In this document: piece by piece, positions 49,586-57,857 of the stretch
How positions within the stretch are numbered: position 1 is the stretch's first letter
Layout: each line of letters begins with the position of its first letter
DNA from: Chitinophagaceae bacterium
GTDB lineage: Bacteria; Bacteroidota; Bacteroidia; Chitinophagales; Chitinophagaceae
Reading direction: 5' to 3'
Length of the DNA stretch: 64,000 bases
NCBI GenBank assembly: GCA_019638595.1
Contig: JAHBTJ010000005.1
Coordinates: 124,001-188,000, forward strand
Notes under the pieces: model-generated
Databases searched by the model: none
The model's input: only the letters and a program-made list of their open reading frames with translations
Told to the model about the DNA's origin: nothing
Program-made: the position numbers and the translations under genes

Positions 49586-50785
49586 ATGAATTTTCCGGTT
49601 TTCATTGCGGGCACAGGAGTCATTTCTGCCATTGGCAACAATGTGCAGCAACACCTGCATGCATTGGAAAACGGAACTGCCGGCATGGACAACATGACTT
49701 ATCTTGACTCGGTGCACAAGCATCGTTTACCCGTGGCCGAAGTAAAAATGAGCAATGAAGAACTGGCAGGGCTCGCAGGACTTCCCGCTTATATCAGCCG
49801 GACTGCTTTGTTATCTTCCATTGCCGCAAAAGAAGCTTTAGAACAAAGTGGCATCAATGATATACGGCAGTGGCGTACGGGTTTTATTTCTGCCAATACT
49901 GTAGGCGGAATGGACAAAACAGAAAATTTTTTTATTGATTTTTTGAAAGATAGCCGCAAAGGCAGGCTCAGGAATGTGGTACATCATGAGTGCGGCGCCG
50001 CTACGGAAATAACAGCCGACCACCTGGGCATCAAACATTATGTATCTACTATCAGCACAGCCTGCTCTTCATCTGCTAACGCCATCTTTTTGGGTGCAAG
50101 ACTGATAAAGCAGGATATACTGGATGTGGTAGTGGCGGGTGGAACAGATGCGCTCACGAAGTTTACTCTCAATGGCTTTAATACTTTAATGATACTTGAT
50201 CAGCAATACTGCCAGCCTTTTGACGAAAACAGGAGAGGACTGAACCTGGGCGAAGGAGCCGGTTATATTGTAATGGTTTCCGAAAAAATAGCATTGTCGC
50301 TAAAGCAGGGCCCGGTATGTACGCTCAGCGGGTATTGCAATGCCAATGATGCCTATCATCAAACAGCATCCTCACCCGATGGTACAGGTTCTTTCCTGGC
50401 TATGAAAGGAGCCCTGGAAAAAAGCGGTTTGCAGCCCGGCGATATTGATTATATCAACCTGCACGGAACAGGTACGCAAAACAACGATATAGCCGAAGGA
50501 ACCGCTATTAAGCTCTTGTTCAAAGACCGGTATCCTAAAATGAGCTCTACCAAATCATTCACAGGGCATACGCTCGGCGCCAGCGGCGGTATTGAAGCGG
50601 TATTTTCTGTATTATCCATTCAGCACGGGCTGGTATACCCCAACCTCCGTTTTGAAACGCCCATGAAGGAGCTGCCTTTTACACCCGAAACGGTCTTCAG
50701 CAAAGGACAGCCGATCAATCATGTATTGTCTAACTCGTTTGGTTTTGGCGGTAATTGCTCTTCACTACTATTTTCAAAGACGTAA
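49586..50785 (+). CDS. ketosynthase alpha (FabF-like) with complete triad
   Basis: A 399-residue ketosynthase. C160 lies in ISTACSSSANAIF, H293 in NLHGTGTQNND and H328 in KSFTGHTLGASG, with LGEGAGYIVM between. It pairs with the next gene, a chain-length-factor-like protein, by a TAATG overlap of stop and start. This is the KS alpha/beta arrangement of type II polyketide systems, as in aryl-polyene clusters, where it makes a polyene chain on an ACP. Confidence 0.92.
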   Translation: MNFPVFIAGTGVISAIGNNVQQHLHALENGTAGMDNMTYLDSVHKHRLPVAEVKMSNEELAGLAGLPAYISRTALLSSIAAKEALEQSGINDIRQWRTGFISANTVGGMDKTENFFIDFLKDSRKGRLRNVVHHECGAATEITADHLGIKHYVSTISTACSSSANAIFLGARLIKQDILDVVVAGGTDALTKFTLNGFNTLMILDQQYCQPFDENRRGLNLGEGAGYIVMVSEKIALSLKQGPVCTLSGYCNANDAYHQTASSPDGTGSFLAMKGALEKSGLQPGDIDYINLHGTGTQNNDIAEGTAIKLLFKDRYPKMSSTKSFTGHTLGASGGIEAVFSVLSIQHGLVYPNLRFETPMKELPFTPETVFSKGQPINHVLSNSFGFGGNCSSLLFSKT

Positions 50786-51822
50786 TGTACATACAGGCGG
50801 CAGCAGGCATATCACCCCAACGGTCATTCGAAGCTATATTGATGCAACCGGAATGCTATACCGGTAACAGGCTTACTTGTTGTGAGCCCGATTATGCGCA
50901 GTTGATTGATCCGCGTATGATCCGCCGGATGAGCCGTATCATTAAAATGGGAGTGGCAGCAGCAAAGGAATGTTTACAGAAAGCAGGCTGGGAAATGCCG
51001 GATGCCATTATAACGGGTACGGCATACGGTTGTTTGGCAGATACGGAATTGTTCCTGTCTAAAATGGTAGAGAACAAAGAGGAATTGCTTACCCCTACCG
51101 CGTTCATACAATCCACGCACAATACTGTTGGGGCACAGATTGCCTTACTGCTCAAATGCCATAACTACAACAACACATTTGTGCACCGGGGCTTTTCGTT
51201 CGAAAGCGCTTTACTGGATGCGGTTACTTTAATAAAGGAAGAAGAAATTTCTACGGCCCTGGTAGGCGGCGTAGATGAAATTACCCCTGTCAGTCATGCC
51301 ATACTCAGCCGGTTTGGATTGTACAGGAAAGATGATACCGGCAGCGCTGCCTTGCTGGATGTTCCCGGCAAAGGTACGATGGCGGGTGAAGGCGCACTGT
51401 TTTTTGCGTTATCTGACCATCCTTCCGGTAATGATTATGCGAAGCTTGACAATGTATATACTTTTTACAAGCCTGCGGATATTGCAGAAGTAAAAGATCA
51501 TATTGTTTCTTTCCTGCAACGCAATGAGCTGCAGGCGCAGGATATAGATCTTGTTATTTCCGGGGAGAACGGGGATGTTTCCAACGATGCCGTATATACG
51601 GCATTAAAGATCGGTGTATGGAACACCGTACCTGCCGTTTCCTTTAAACAACTTTGCGGCGAATACCCTACCGCCGCCGGTTTTGCATTGTGGCTGGCAG
51701 TGCATATTTTGCATACCGGAAAAGTTCCGGGGCTAACTCCCGCAACAAGGCCGCGCCGGGTATTGATCTACAATCATTACCAGCATATTCATCATTCAAT
51801 ATACCTGTTAACGGCATGCTGA
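50785..51822 (+). CDS. ketosynthase beta / chain-length-factor-like protein
   Basis: A 345-residue protein with the ketosynthase fold but no catalytic residues. Against its neighbour the Cys becomes Gly (VHRGFSFESALLDA), the HGTG histidine becomes Gly (VISGENGDVSND), and the GHTLG histidine becomes Glu (CGEYPTAAGFA). GVDEITPVSHAILSRFG and MAGEGALFFAL remain. The start is the ATG at 50785, one base inside the preceding stop. It should form a heterodimer with the KS alpha and set chain length. Confidence 0.85.
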   Translation: MYIQAAAGISPQRSFEAILMQPECYTGNRLTCCEPDYAQLIDPRMIRRMSRIIKMGVAAAKECLQKAGWEMPDAIITGTAYGCLADTELFLSKMVENKEELLTPTAFIQSTHNTVGAQIALLLKCHNYNNTFVHRGFSFESALLDAVTLIKEEEISTALVGGVDEITPVSHAILSRFGLYRKDDTGSAALLDVPGKGTMAGEGALFFALSDHPSGNDYAKLDNVYTFYKPADIAEVKDHIVSFLQRNELQAQDIDLVISGENGDVSNDAVYTALKIGVWNTVPAVSFKQLCGEYPTAAGFALWLAVHILHTGKVPGLTPATRPRRVLIYNHYQHIHHSIYLLTAC

Positions 51823-52589
51823 ATTTTAACACCATTACTGCCATATTTGTTGTTTTGCTGATTGCCCTTATTGGCATTCATATATTTTATGGATTTTCTT
51901 ATTACATATTTGGGATCCTGATCGCGGTTTATGCCGTTGCGCTGGCATATGGCAGTTATAATGTACGGTCTAACTTTTATATAAAAACGATCTCATCCGC
52001 TAAAACCAATCGAAAACAGATCGCTATCAGCTTTGATGACGGACCCGCGACCGCTTATACGCCCGAGATCTTAAAAGTATTGAAGGAGCACAATGTGCAG
52101 GCAGCTTTTTTCTGTATCGGCAAAAAAATCAGGGAAAATGAAGTGTTGCTGAAGCAGGTGCATGAAGAAGGGCATATAATAGGCAATCACAGCTATTCCC
52201 ACGACCTCTGGTTCGATCTTTTCTCTTCCCGTAAAATGACGGAAGATATCCGGATGATGAGCGATGCCATGCAAAAGGTAATTGGTCTTAAGCCCAAACT
52301 CTTTCGTCCGCCGTATGGCGTAACGAACCCCAACCTGAAAAAAGCCATTCAAAAAGAAAACTATATATCGGTTGGCTGGAACATCCGCTCCATGGATACC
52401 GTGATAAAAGATACCCGGAAATTACTGGCAAAAGTTACCGGATCGTTAAAACCGGGCGCCGTTGTTTTGTTTCACGATACCAGCAAATCCACGCTGGACA
52501 TACTTTCCGGCTTTATACAGCATGCCCGCGAAAAGGGGTATGAAATTGTACGTTTAGACAAATTGCTTAATTTGGAGCCTTATGCGTAG
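51816..52589 (+). CDS. NodB-family polysaccharide deacetylase-like protein
   Basis: A 257-residue membrane-anchored hydrolase. Two hydrophobic segments (about 8-26 and 28-46) precede the NodB domain, with SFDDGP (72-77; D74 and D75), the metal motif GNHSYSH (H125, H129), FRPPYG and a late LFHDT histidine. It removes N- or O-acetyl groups in known relatives; here it may cut an ester in the pigment or act on cell-wall glycan. The ATG at 51816 overlaps the previous stop by 7 bases. The longer upstream frame is antisense-like noise. Confidence 0.85.
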   Translation: MLNFNTITAIFVVLLIALIGIHIFYGFSYYIFGILIAVYAVALAYGSYNVRSNFYIKTISSAKTNRKQIAISFDDGPATAYTPEILKVLKEHNVQAAFFCIGKKIRENEVLLKQVHEEGHIIGNHSYSHDLWFDLFSSRKMTEDIRMMSDAMQKVIGLKPKLFRPPYGVTNPNLKKAIQKENYISVGWNIRSMDTVIKDTRKLLAKVTGSLKPGAVVLFHDTSKSTLDILSGFIQHAREKGYEIVRLDKLLNLEPYA

Positions 52590-53214
52590 CGTGCTTTTTG
52601 TTTGTATGATGATGACTGTATTTGCCGTAAAGGCCCAGCATGCGGGATACAGGCCTGTAAGTGAAACCAGTGATTTCAAAAGCCGGTTTTCAACCGCTTC
52701 TCAAAAAACAAATACCATTAAAAGCGATTTTGTACAGGAAAAGAACCTGTCTTTATTGGCTGAAAAAATTACTTCAAAAGGAAAATTCTGGTTCAAGAAA
52801 GAGAACCTGGTACGAATGGAATATACGCAACCTTTCCGGTACCTGATGGTCATTAACGGAACGGATGTATACATCAAAGACAGCCAGAAGGAAAATAAAA
52901 TATCCGCCAAATCCAACAAGCTCTTTCAGCAGATCAATAAAGTAGTAGTAGATTGTGTAAATGGGAACGCCCTGGACAGCCGGGATTTTACCACGAAAAT
53001 ATTTGAAGGCGCCAACGCTTTCCTGGCGGAGCTTACTCCTGTAAACCGGCAGATGAAATCGTTGTTCAGGAACATTGATATTTATATTGATAAAAAAGAA
53101 TTTGCCGTATCGAAAATAGAGATGCATGAACCATCCGGAGACAATACGGTAATAACTTTTACGAACCGCGAACTGAATACCAATCTTGCCGATGCGTTAT
53201 TTGCCATTCGTTAG
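52582..53214 (+). CDS. LolA-family outer-membrane lipoprotein carrier-like protein
   Basis: A 210-residue periplasmic protein. A signal peptide (about 1-19, ending VKAQ) is followed by the LolA-like fold: IKSDFVQEKNLSLLAEKITSKGKFWF, NLVRMEYTQPFRYLMVINGTDVYI and VDVYIDKKEF-like strands. LolA homologs are regular members of aryl-polyene and flexirubin clusters and probably carry the hydrophobic product across the periplasm. It overlaps the deacetylase by 8 bases and the lipoprotein gene by 23. Confidence 0.85.
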   Translation: MRSVLFVCMMMTVFAVKAQHAGYRPVSETSDFKSRFSTASQKTNTIKSDFVQEKNLSLLAEKITSKGKFWFKKENLVRMEYTQPFRYLMVINGTDVYIKDSQKENKISAKSNKLFQQINKVVVDCVNGNALDSRDFTTKIFEGANAFLAELTPVNRQMKSLFRNIDIYIDKKEFAVSKIEMHEPSGDNTVITFTNRELNTNLADALFAIR

Positions 53215-53827
53215 TTGTTGCTGGCTGCTGGTATGTACCGCCGCCTGCTCGTCGCCGTATAAAAAAATGCAGCAATTTACCGGCAATGCGGGTTGTGTTC
53301 AATCTTTCACTCCCGTATTTACTACAGCGCTTTATAATACACAGGTAAATGTTGCGGGTAAACATCTCAGTGGTATCCTTATTATCAAAACCATGCCCGA
53401 CAGTAGTACAAGAATGGTTTTTTCAAACGAAGCCGGCTTTAAATTTTTCGATTTTGGTTTTGATGATAAAGGGTTTACGGTATATTATATTGTAAGCCAG
53501 ATGGATAAAAGACCTGTGATCAAAACATTACGAAAAGATTTTGAGCTGTTGCTGATGAAACATGTAAATGCCGCTTCGTACTATACAATAAAACAGGCGG
53601 GCGAATACTATTATGTGTTTCCCGATGGGAGGGATCATTACTATTATGTAACAGATAGTGTTTGCTCCCGTTTGATACGCATGGAACGGGGCAGCAAAAA
53701 AAAGAAAGTGATGGAAGCGGTGATGCAAAACGGCAAAGATGGTACGCCCGACACTATTGGCATACGGCATAATAATTTTAGCTTTGATATCGGTTTAAAA
53801 AGACTGGAACATGATCCTCAAAGATGA
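53192..53827 (+). CDS. lipoprotein of the pigment cluster
   Basis: A 211-residue lipoprotein with lipobox AAC (Cys about 19). The mature part is beta-rich: VNVAGKHLSGILIIKTMPDSS, RMVFSNEAGFKFFDFGFDD and YYVTDSVCSRLIRMERG. This resembles a LolB- or DUF3261-like outer-membrane partner of the LolA gene, in a cluster that often has one. I start it at the ATG at 53192, inside the LolA gene. It overlaps the dehydratase gene by 17 bases. Confidence 0.7.
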   Translation: MRYLPFVSCCWLLVCTAACSSPYKKMQQFTGNAGCVQSFTPVFTTALYNTQVNVAGKHLSGILIIKTMPDSSTRMVFSNEAGFKFFDFGFDDKGFTVYYIVSQMDKRPVIKTLRKDFELLLMKHVNAASYYTIKQAGEYYYVFPDGRDHYYYVTDSVCSRLIRMERGSKKKKVMEAVMQNGKDGTPDTIGIRHNNFSFDIGLKRLEHDPQR

Positions 53828-54188
53828 CTTCTATACTATAACATCATTGCAGCAGGATGCCGGGAACATCCATGCGTTGCTTGAGCTGAACCGGCAACAT
53901 GCTATTTTCGGAGGACACTTTCCGGGGCAGCCCGTGGTACCGGGTGTTTGCATGGTACAAATAGTAAAGGAAATACTTGAAACAGGAACAGGATTTTCCC
54001 TGCAATTAAAAGCCGCCGATCATATCAAATTCCTCTCAATGGTAGATCCACGCGAAACAGGCAGCTTACAGGCTGCTGTGATATATAGTATGGAAGAAGG
54101 GGAAATAAAAGCGACGGCAACACTTACCAAAAACGAAACTGTTTGTTTGAAGATGAAAGCGGTATTTGTTATGGGCAGTGAGCGGTGA
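53811..54188 (+). CDS. FabZ/FabA-like dehydratase with a Gln in place of the catalytic Glu
   Basis: A 125-residue hotdog protein. GGHFPGQPVVPGVCMVQIVKE (from residue 34) matches the FabZ active site, with the catalytic histidine at H36. The residue 14 positions later, Glu68 in E. coli FabZ, is Q50 here. This suggests changed chemistry or a binding role. It is the last gene of the cluster and is followed by a composite repeat, then by an unrelated methyltransferase. Confidence 0.8.
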   Translation: MILKDDFYTITSLQQDAGNIHALLELNRQHAIFGGHFPGQPVVPGVCMVQIVKEILETGTGFSLQLKAADHIKFLSMVDPRETGSLQAAVIYSMEEGEIKATATLTKNETVCLKMKAVFVMGSER

Positions 54189-54346
54189 GCTGTCGGCTAT
54201 CAGCGGTCAGCTATCAGTAATTTATAGTTTATGGTTTTTTGTTTAAAAGTTAACCCGAAACTTCAAACTATAAACCCGAATCAAATAGCTTTCAGCCATC
54301 AGTAGGCCACTCATTTCAAATCTCAAATCTCGAATTTCAAATCTCG
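54184..54346. repeat. modular intergenic repeat, site H (words a, b, c, inverted b, a, then d)
   Basis: The sequence starts with GGCTATCAGC words, then TTTATAGTTTATGGTTT, AACCCGAAACTTC and AAACTATAAAC. It continues with CAGCCATCAG and ATTTCAAATCTCAAATC. It marks the right end of the pigment cluster and fills a 175-base gap. Confidence 0.65.
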
Positions 54347-54363
54347 TTGTAACTTGCCAAAGT

Positions 54364-55323
54364 ATGCATGATGTTATCCCTCACGATAAATTAGTGATGT
54401 TTGAAAACAGGTTGACCAAAGTTTTCAAACATATTCAGAAACAGGCGAAACGGCAGAACGTCCGTTGTTACCGGATATATGATCATGATCTCCCGGAATT
54501 TCCTTTAAGCATTGATGTATACGAAGACAAATTATATGTTGCGGAGTACCGGCGCAGGCATGGCATGGATGAGGAAGCGCATGAACAATGGCTGGACAGC
54601 ACCTTGCTGGTGATTGAAAAGATATTGCATATTCCGCAGGACAATATCTATGTAAAGCAACGCCAGCGCAAGCAGGGCAGGCTGGGACAATACCAGAAGG
54701 TAAACGAAGAAAAATCATTTTTTACAGTAGTAGAATCGGGTTTGAAGTTCCTGGTAAATCTTTCCGATTATCTTGATACGGGCCTGTTCCTCGACCATCG
54801 TATTACGAGGGGAATGGTAAAAGAGGAATCTGCCGGAAAACGGGTGCTGAACCTGTTTGCCTATACCGGTTCATTCAGTGTATACGCGGCAGCGGGTGGG
54901 GCTTTAACAGTAGATACCGTAGATCTTTCCAAAACCTACCTGCAATGGGCGGAGAATAATTTTGAGCTGAACGGGTTTGCAGGAGAGCAGTACAGGTTTA
55001 TAAACGCTGATGTAAAGCAGTACCTGCAGGAGCTCAGGCCCAACAGCTTCGACCTCGTGATCATGGATCCTCCCACTTTCAGCAACAGCAAAAAAATGAA
55101 AGATGATTTCCTGGACATTCAGCGTGACCATGCGGAACTGATCAATAATGTGTTGTATGCGATGGCAGAAGGCGGTGTGTTGTATTTCAGTACCAACTTT
55201 ACCCAATTTGTGCTGGACGAACCTGCAATTTCCTGCTCAACTATTAAAAATATTACACAGGCAACCACAGCTTTTGATTTTGCAGGAAAATTGAAAAGGT
55301 ATTGCTGGAAGATGGTTAAATAA
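54364..55323 (+). CDS. RlmK-like 23S rRNA methyltransferase
   Basis: A 319-residue class I methyltransferase similar to the C-terminal RlmK half of E. coli RlmKL. RVLNLFAYTGSFSVYAAAGG is motif I, VDTVDLSKTYLQWAENNFELNG follows, and DPPTFSNSKKM with the following IQRDHAEL closely matches RlmK (DPPTFSNSKRM and QRDH). Family members make m7G in 23S rRNA. It is a separate gene here, without the RlmL half. The acetoacetate-CoA ligase follows 14 bases later. Confidence 0.85.
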   Translation: MHDVIPHDKLVMFENRLTKVFKHIQKQAKRQNVRCYRIYDHDLPEFPLSIDVYEDKLYVAEYRRRHGMDEEAHEQWLDSTLLVIEKILHIPQDNIYVKQRQRKQGRLGQYQKVNEEKSFFTVVESGLKFLVNLSDYLDTGLFLDHRITRGMVKEESAGKRVLNLFAYTGSFSVYAAAGGALTVDTVDLSKTYLQWAENNFELNGFAGEQYRFINADVKQYLQELRPNSFDLVIMDPPTFSNSKKMKDDFLDIQRDHAELINNVLYAMAEGGVLYFSTNFTQFVLDEPAISCSTIKNITQATTAFDFAGKLKRYCWKMVK

Positions 55324-55337
55324 TAAAATGAATTTGT

Positions 55338-57323
55338 ATGGAACCTATCACTTTGTGGACGCCATCAGCATCATTCAGGAACAGCAGCAACCTGGCGCAT
55401 TATGCCAACTGGCTGCGGGAGAATGCCGGGCTTTCTTTTGTTGATTACCCCTCATTATGGAAATGGTCGGTAGCGCATCCGGCTGATTTCTGGAAAAGTA
55501 TTTCAGACTATTTCGCCATCATTCACCATTCGCCTTACAAAAGTGTGGTGAGTGATGATTCCATGCCGCATACAAAATGGTTTGAAGGCAGCACGCTCAA
55601 TTACGCAGAGCATGTATTCAGGAACGCCAATAAAGAAAGCCTGGCCATCCTTTTTCAATCAGAACGCCAAATACTCACAAGCATTACCTGGCAGGAACTG
55701 GAGCAAAAAACAGCCGCGTTACAGCAGTTTTTCCTCCGGCAGGGTATACGCCCCGGCGACCGGATCGCAGGCTACCTGCCATGCATACCCGAAGCTACCA
55801 TTTGCCTGCTGGCAGCCTTATCGCTTGGCGCTGTATGGACAAGCTGTTCTCCTGATTTTGGCTCCGGCAGCGTTATGGACAGGTTTCAGCAGGTAGAGCC
55901 GTCTGTACTGATAGCGGTGGATGGATATACCTACAACGGGAAGCCATTTGACAGGAGAGAAGAGGTGAAGAAAATAGCCGCGGCTATTCCGTCGCTGAAA
56001 AAAACAATCATGATCTCCTATCTTGATACGGGATCAGGAACTGGTAATTTAGACAATACTGTTTTGTGGGATGATGTGATACAGCCTGTAAAAGAACCAT
56101 TGCAATTTATACCGGTTGCTTTTGATCATCCTGCCTGGATATTGTATTCTTCAGGAACCACGGGCATACCCAAAGCCATTACGCATGGTCACGGAGGCGT
56201 ATTGCTGGAGCATTATAAATACCTGGTATTACAAAATGATGTAAAAAAAGGAGAACGTTTTTTCTGGTTTACCACCACCGGCTGGATGATGTGGAACTTT
56301 GTAAACGCGGCTTTGTTGGCCGGCGCTACTATCGTTCTGTATGATGGCAGCCCGGGCTACCCCAACCTCGATGTACTATGGAAGCTGGCGGAAGCAGCGC
56401 CTGTGCAACATTTTGGCACCAGCGCCCCTTATATTATGGCATGCAAAAAAGCAGGGATCAGTCCCGGGCAGTCTTTTGGTCTTTCTTCCCTGCGTTCCAT
56501 CAGTTCAACCGGCTCGCCGCTACCGCCCGAAGGATTTGATTATGTATATGAAAATATAAAGCGGGATGTATGGCTTTGCAGCATGAGCGGGGGTACGGAT
56601 GTATGCACCGCTTTTGTGGGAGGTAATCCCTGGACGCCGGTTTACGAGGGAGAGATACAGGGGAGAGCGTTAGGATGTGAGCTATACGCGTATGATGATA
56701 ACGGGAAGGAAGTATATGATGAAGTAGGGGAGATGGTGATCGCAGGAGCGATGCCTTCTATGCCCGTCTTTTTCTGGAATGATCCCGGGTTTAAAAAATA
56801 TACGGAAAGTTATTTCGATACTTACCCGGGCGTATGGCGGCATGGCGACTGGGTGAAAATTACGCCACGCGAAGGAGTGGTGATCCTGGGAAGATCCGAT
56901 GCTACGCTTAACAGGCAGGGTGTACGCATAGGAACAGCCGAGATATACAGGGCTATAGATACTATTGCCCAGGTAAAAGACAGCCTGGTTCTAAACATAG
57001 AACAACCGGGAGGCGGTGATTATATGCCTTTGTTCGTGGTAATGAAAGAAGGGGAGGCGTTGACCGATGAAGTACGGAACTCAATAAAAAATGCATTGCG
57101 CACCGCATATTCTCCCCGGCATGTGCCTGATGAAATGATTAAAGTGGATGATATACCCTATACCATCAGCGGGAAAAAAATGGAAATGCCGGTTAAAAAA
57201 ATATTGATGGGAAAACCGGTAGATAAATCGGTCAACAAAGGATCGGTAAAGAATCCCGGGTCGCTTGCTTTTTTTATTGAGTTTGCTCAAACGATAAAGC
57301 GTAAAACTGATCTGCCAGGTTAA
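55338..57323 (+). CDS. acetoacetate-CoA ligase
   Basis: A 661-residue ANL-superfamily enzyme that activates acetoacetate to acetoacetyl-CoA with ATP. The P-loop is LYSSGTTGIPKAITH (about 270), followed by FFWFTTTGWMMWNF and GTSAPYIMACKK. The catalytic-lysine region near the C-terminus is ISGKKMEMPVKKIL. Length and N-terminal FVDYPSLWKWSV fit acetoacetyl-CoA synthetases rather than acetyl-CoA synthetases. Its stop shares TTAA with the stop of the convergent gene. Confidence 0.92.
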   Translation: MEPITLWTPSASFRNSSNLAHYANWLRENAGLSFVDYPSLWKWSVAHPADFWKSISDYFAIIHHSPYKSVVSDDSMPHTKWFEGSTLNYAEHVFRNANKESLAILFQSERQILTSITWQELEQKTAALQQFFLRQGIRPGDRIAGYLPCIPEATICLLAALSLGAVWTSCSPDFGSGSVMDRFQQVEPSVLIAVDGYTYNGKPFDRREEVKKIAAAIPSLKKTIMISYLDTGSGTGNLDNTVLWDDVIQPVKEPLQFIPVAFDHPAWILYSSGTTGIPKAITHGHGGVLLEHYKYLVLQNDVKKGERFFWFTTTGWMMWNFVNAALLAGATIVLYDGSPGYPNLDVLWKLAEAAPVQHFGTSAPYIMACKKAGISPGQSFGLSSLRSISSTGSPLPPEGFDYVYENIKRDVWLCSMSGGTDVCTAFVGGNPWTPVYEGEIQGRALGCELYAYDDNGKEVYDEVGEMVIAGAMPSMPVFFWNDPGFKKYTESYFDTYPGVWRHGDWVKITPREGVVILGRSDATLNRQGVRIGTAEIYRAIDTIAQVKDSLVLNIEQPGGGDYMPLFVVMKEGEALTDEVRNSIKNALRTAYSPRHVPDEMIKVDDIPYTISGKKMEMPVKKILMGKPVDKSVNKGSVKNPGSLAFFIEFAQTIKRKTDLPG

Positions 57324-57718
57324 ATTTTAAAATCCGCCGGTAGTAAAACGTGCCGGTACTGCAGGTCGCTGATAGATGAGATCACGCAGACATCCCGGAT
57401 AAGTTCTTTTTCATTATTGCCCGGCCGGTATTGAAACATATTTTGGTCATGGCAGAGCTGATGGTATATCACCGTCATTTCTCTTTTTGTATTCGTAAGG
57501 CCTCCGGCTAAATCACCCGTTACGGAGGTTACCATCCATAACCTGTTATATTCTTTTTCCATAGATGAATACAGCACTTTTGCTTCTTTGATAAATTCAG
57601 GCTGTGAAACAGGCGCCGGGAGAGGCGTATTACCAGAGATATTTCCCATTTTTTTGTTCAGCGACCAAAAAGTCATCAGGGTAAATACAATGAGCAGCAG
57701 CAGCAAAAATTCGTTCAT
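57320..57718 (-). CDS. small membrane-anchored protein of unknown function
   Basis: A 132-residue protein with one N-terminal hydrophobic segment (MNEFLLLLLIVFTLMTFWSL) and a mostly helical soluble part (EFIKEAKVLYSSMEKEYNRLW, KREMTVIYHQLCHD). I do not recognise it. Its last four bases overlap the last four of the acetoacetate-CoA ligase on the other strand, and there is no terminator between them, so the two transcripts may run into each other. Confidence 0.7.
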   Translation of the reverse strand: MNEFLLLLLIVFTLMTFWSLNKKMGNISGNTPLPAPVSQPEFIKEAKVLYSSMEKEYNRLWMVTSVTGDLAGGLTNTKREMTVIYHQLCHDQNMFQYRPGNNEKELIRDVCVISSISDLQYRHVLLPADFKI

Positions 57719-57857
57719 GGCAATATATTTTAAAAATGAAGAAATAAGGTACGGCTGCTATTATAACCTGTATGTTTTCTTTTTGTTACCCGATAAAGCT
57801 TTTTTATACTTCTGCCATAAAGCTGTAAATTAGCCTTCATTCCTGGTATTTAAATCT

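Noticed and set aside
51654-51815. N-terminal extension of the NodB-like protein
   Set aside because: These codons overlap the ketosynthase beta gene in another frame. The hydrophobic anchor and the ATG at 51816 give a normal start.
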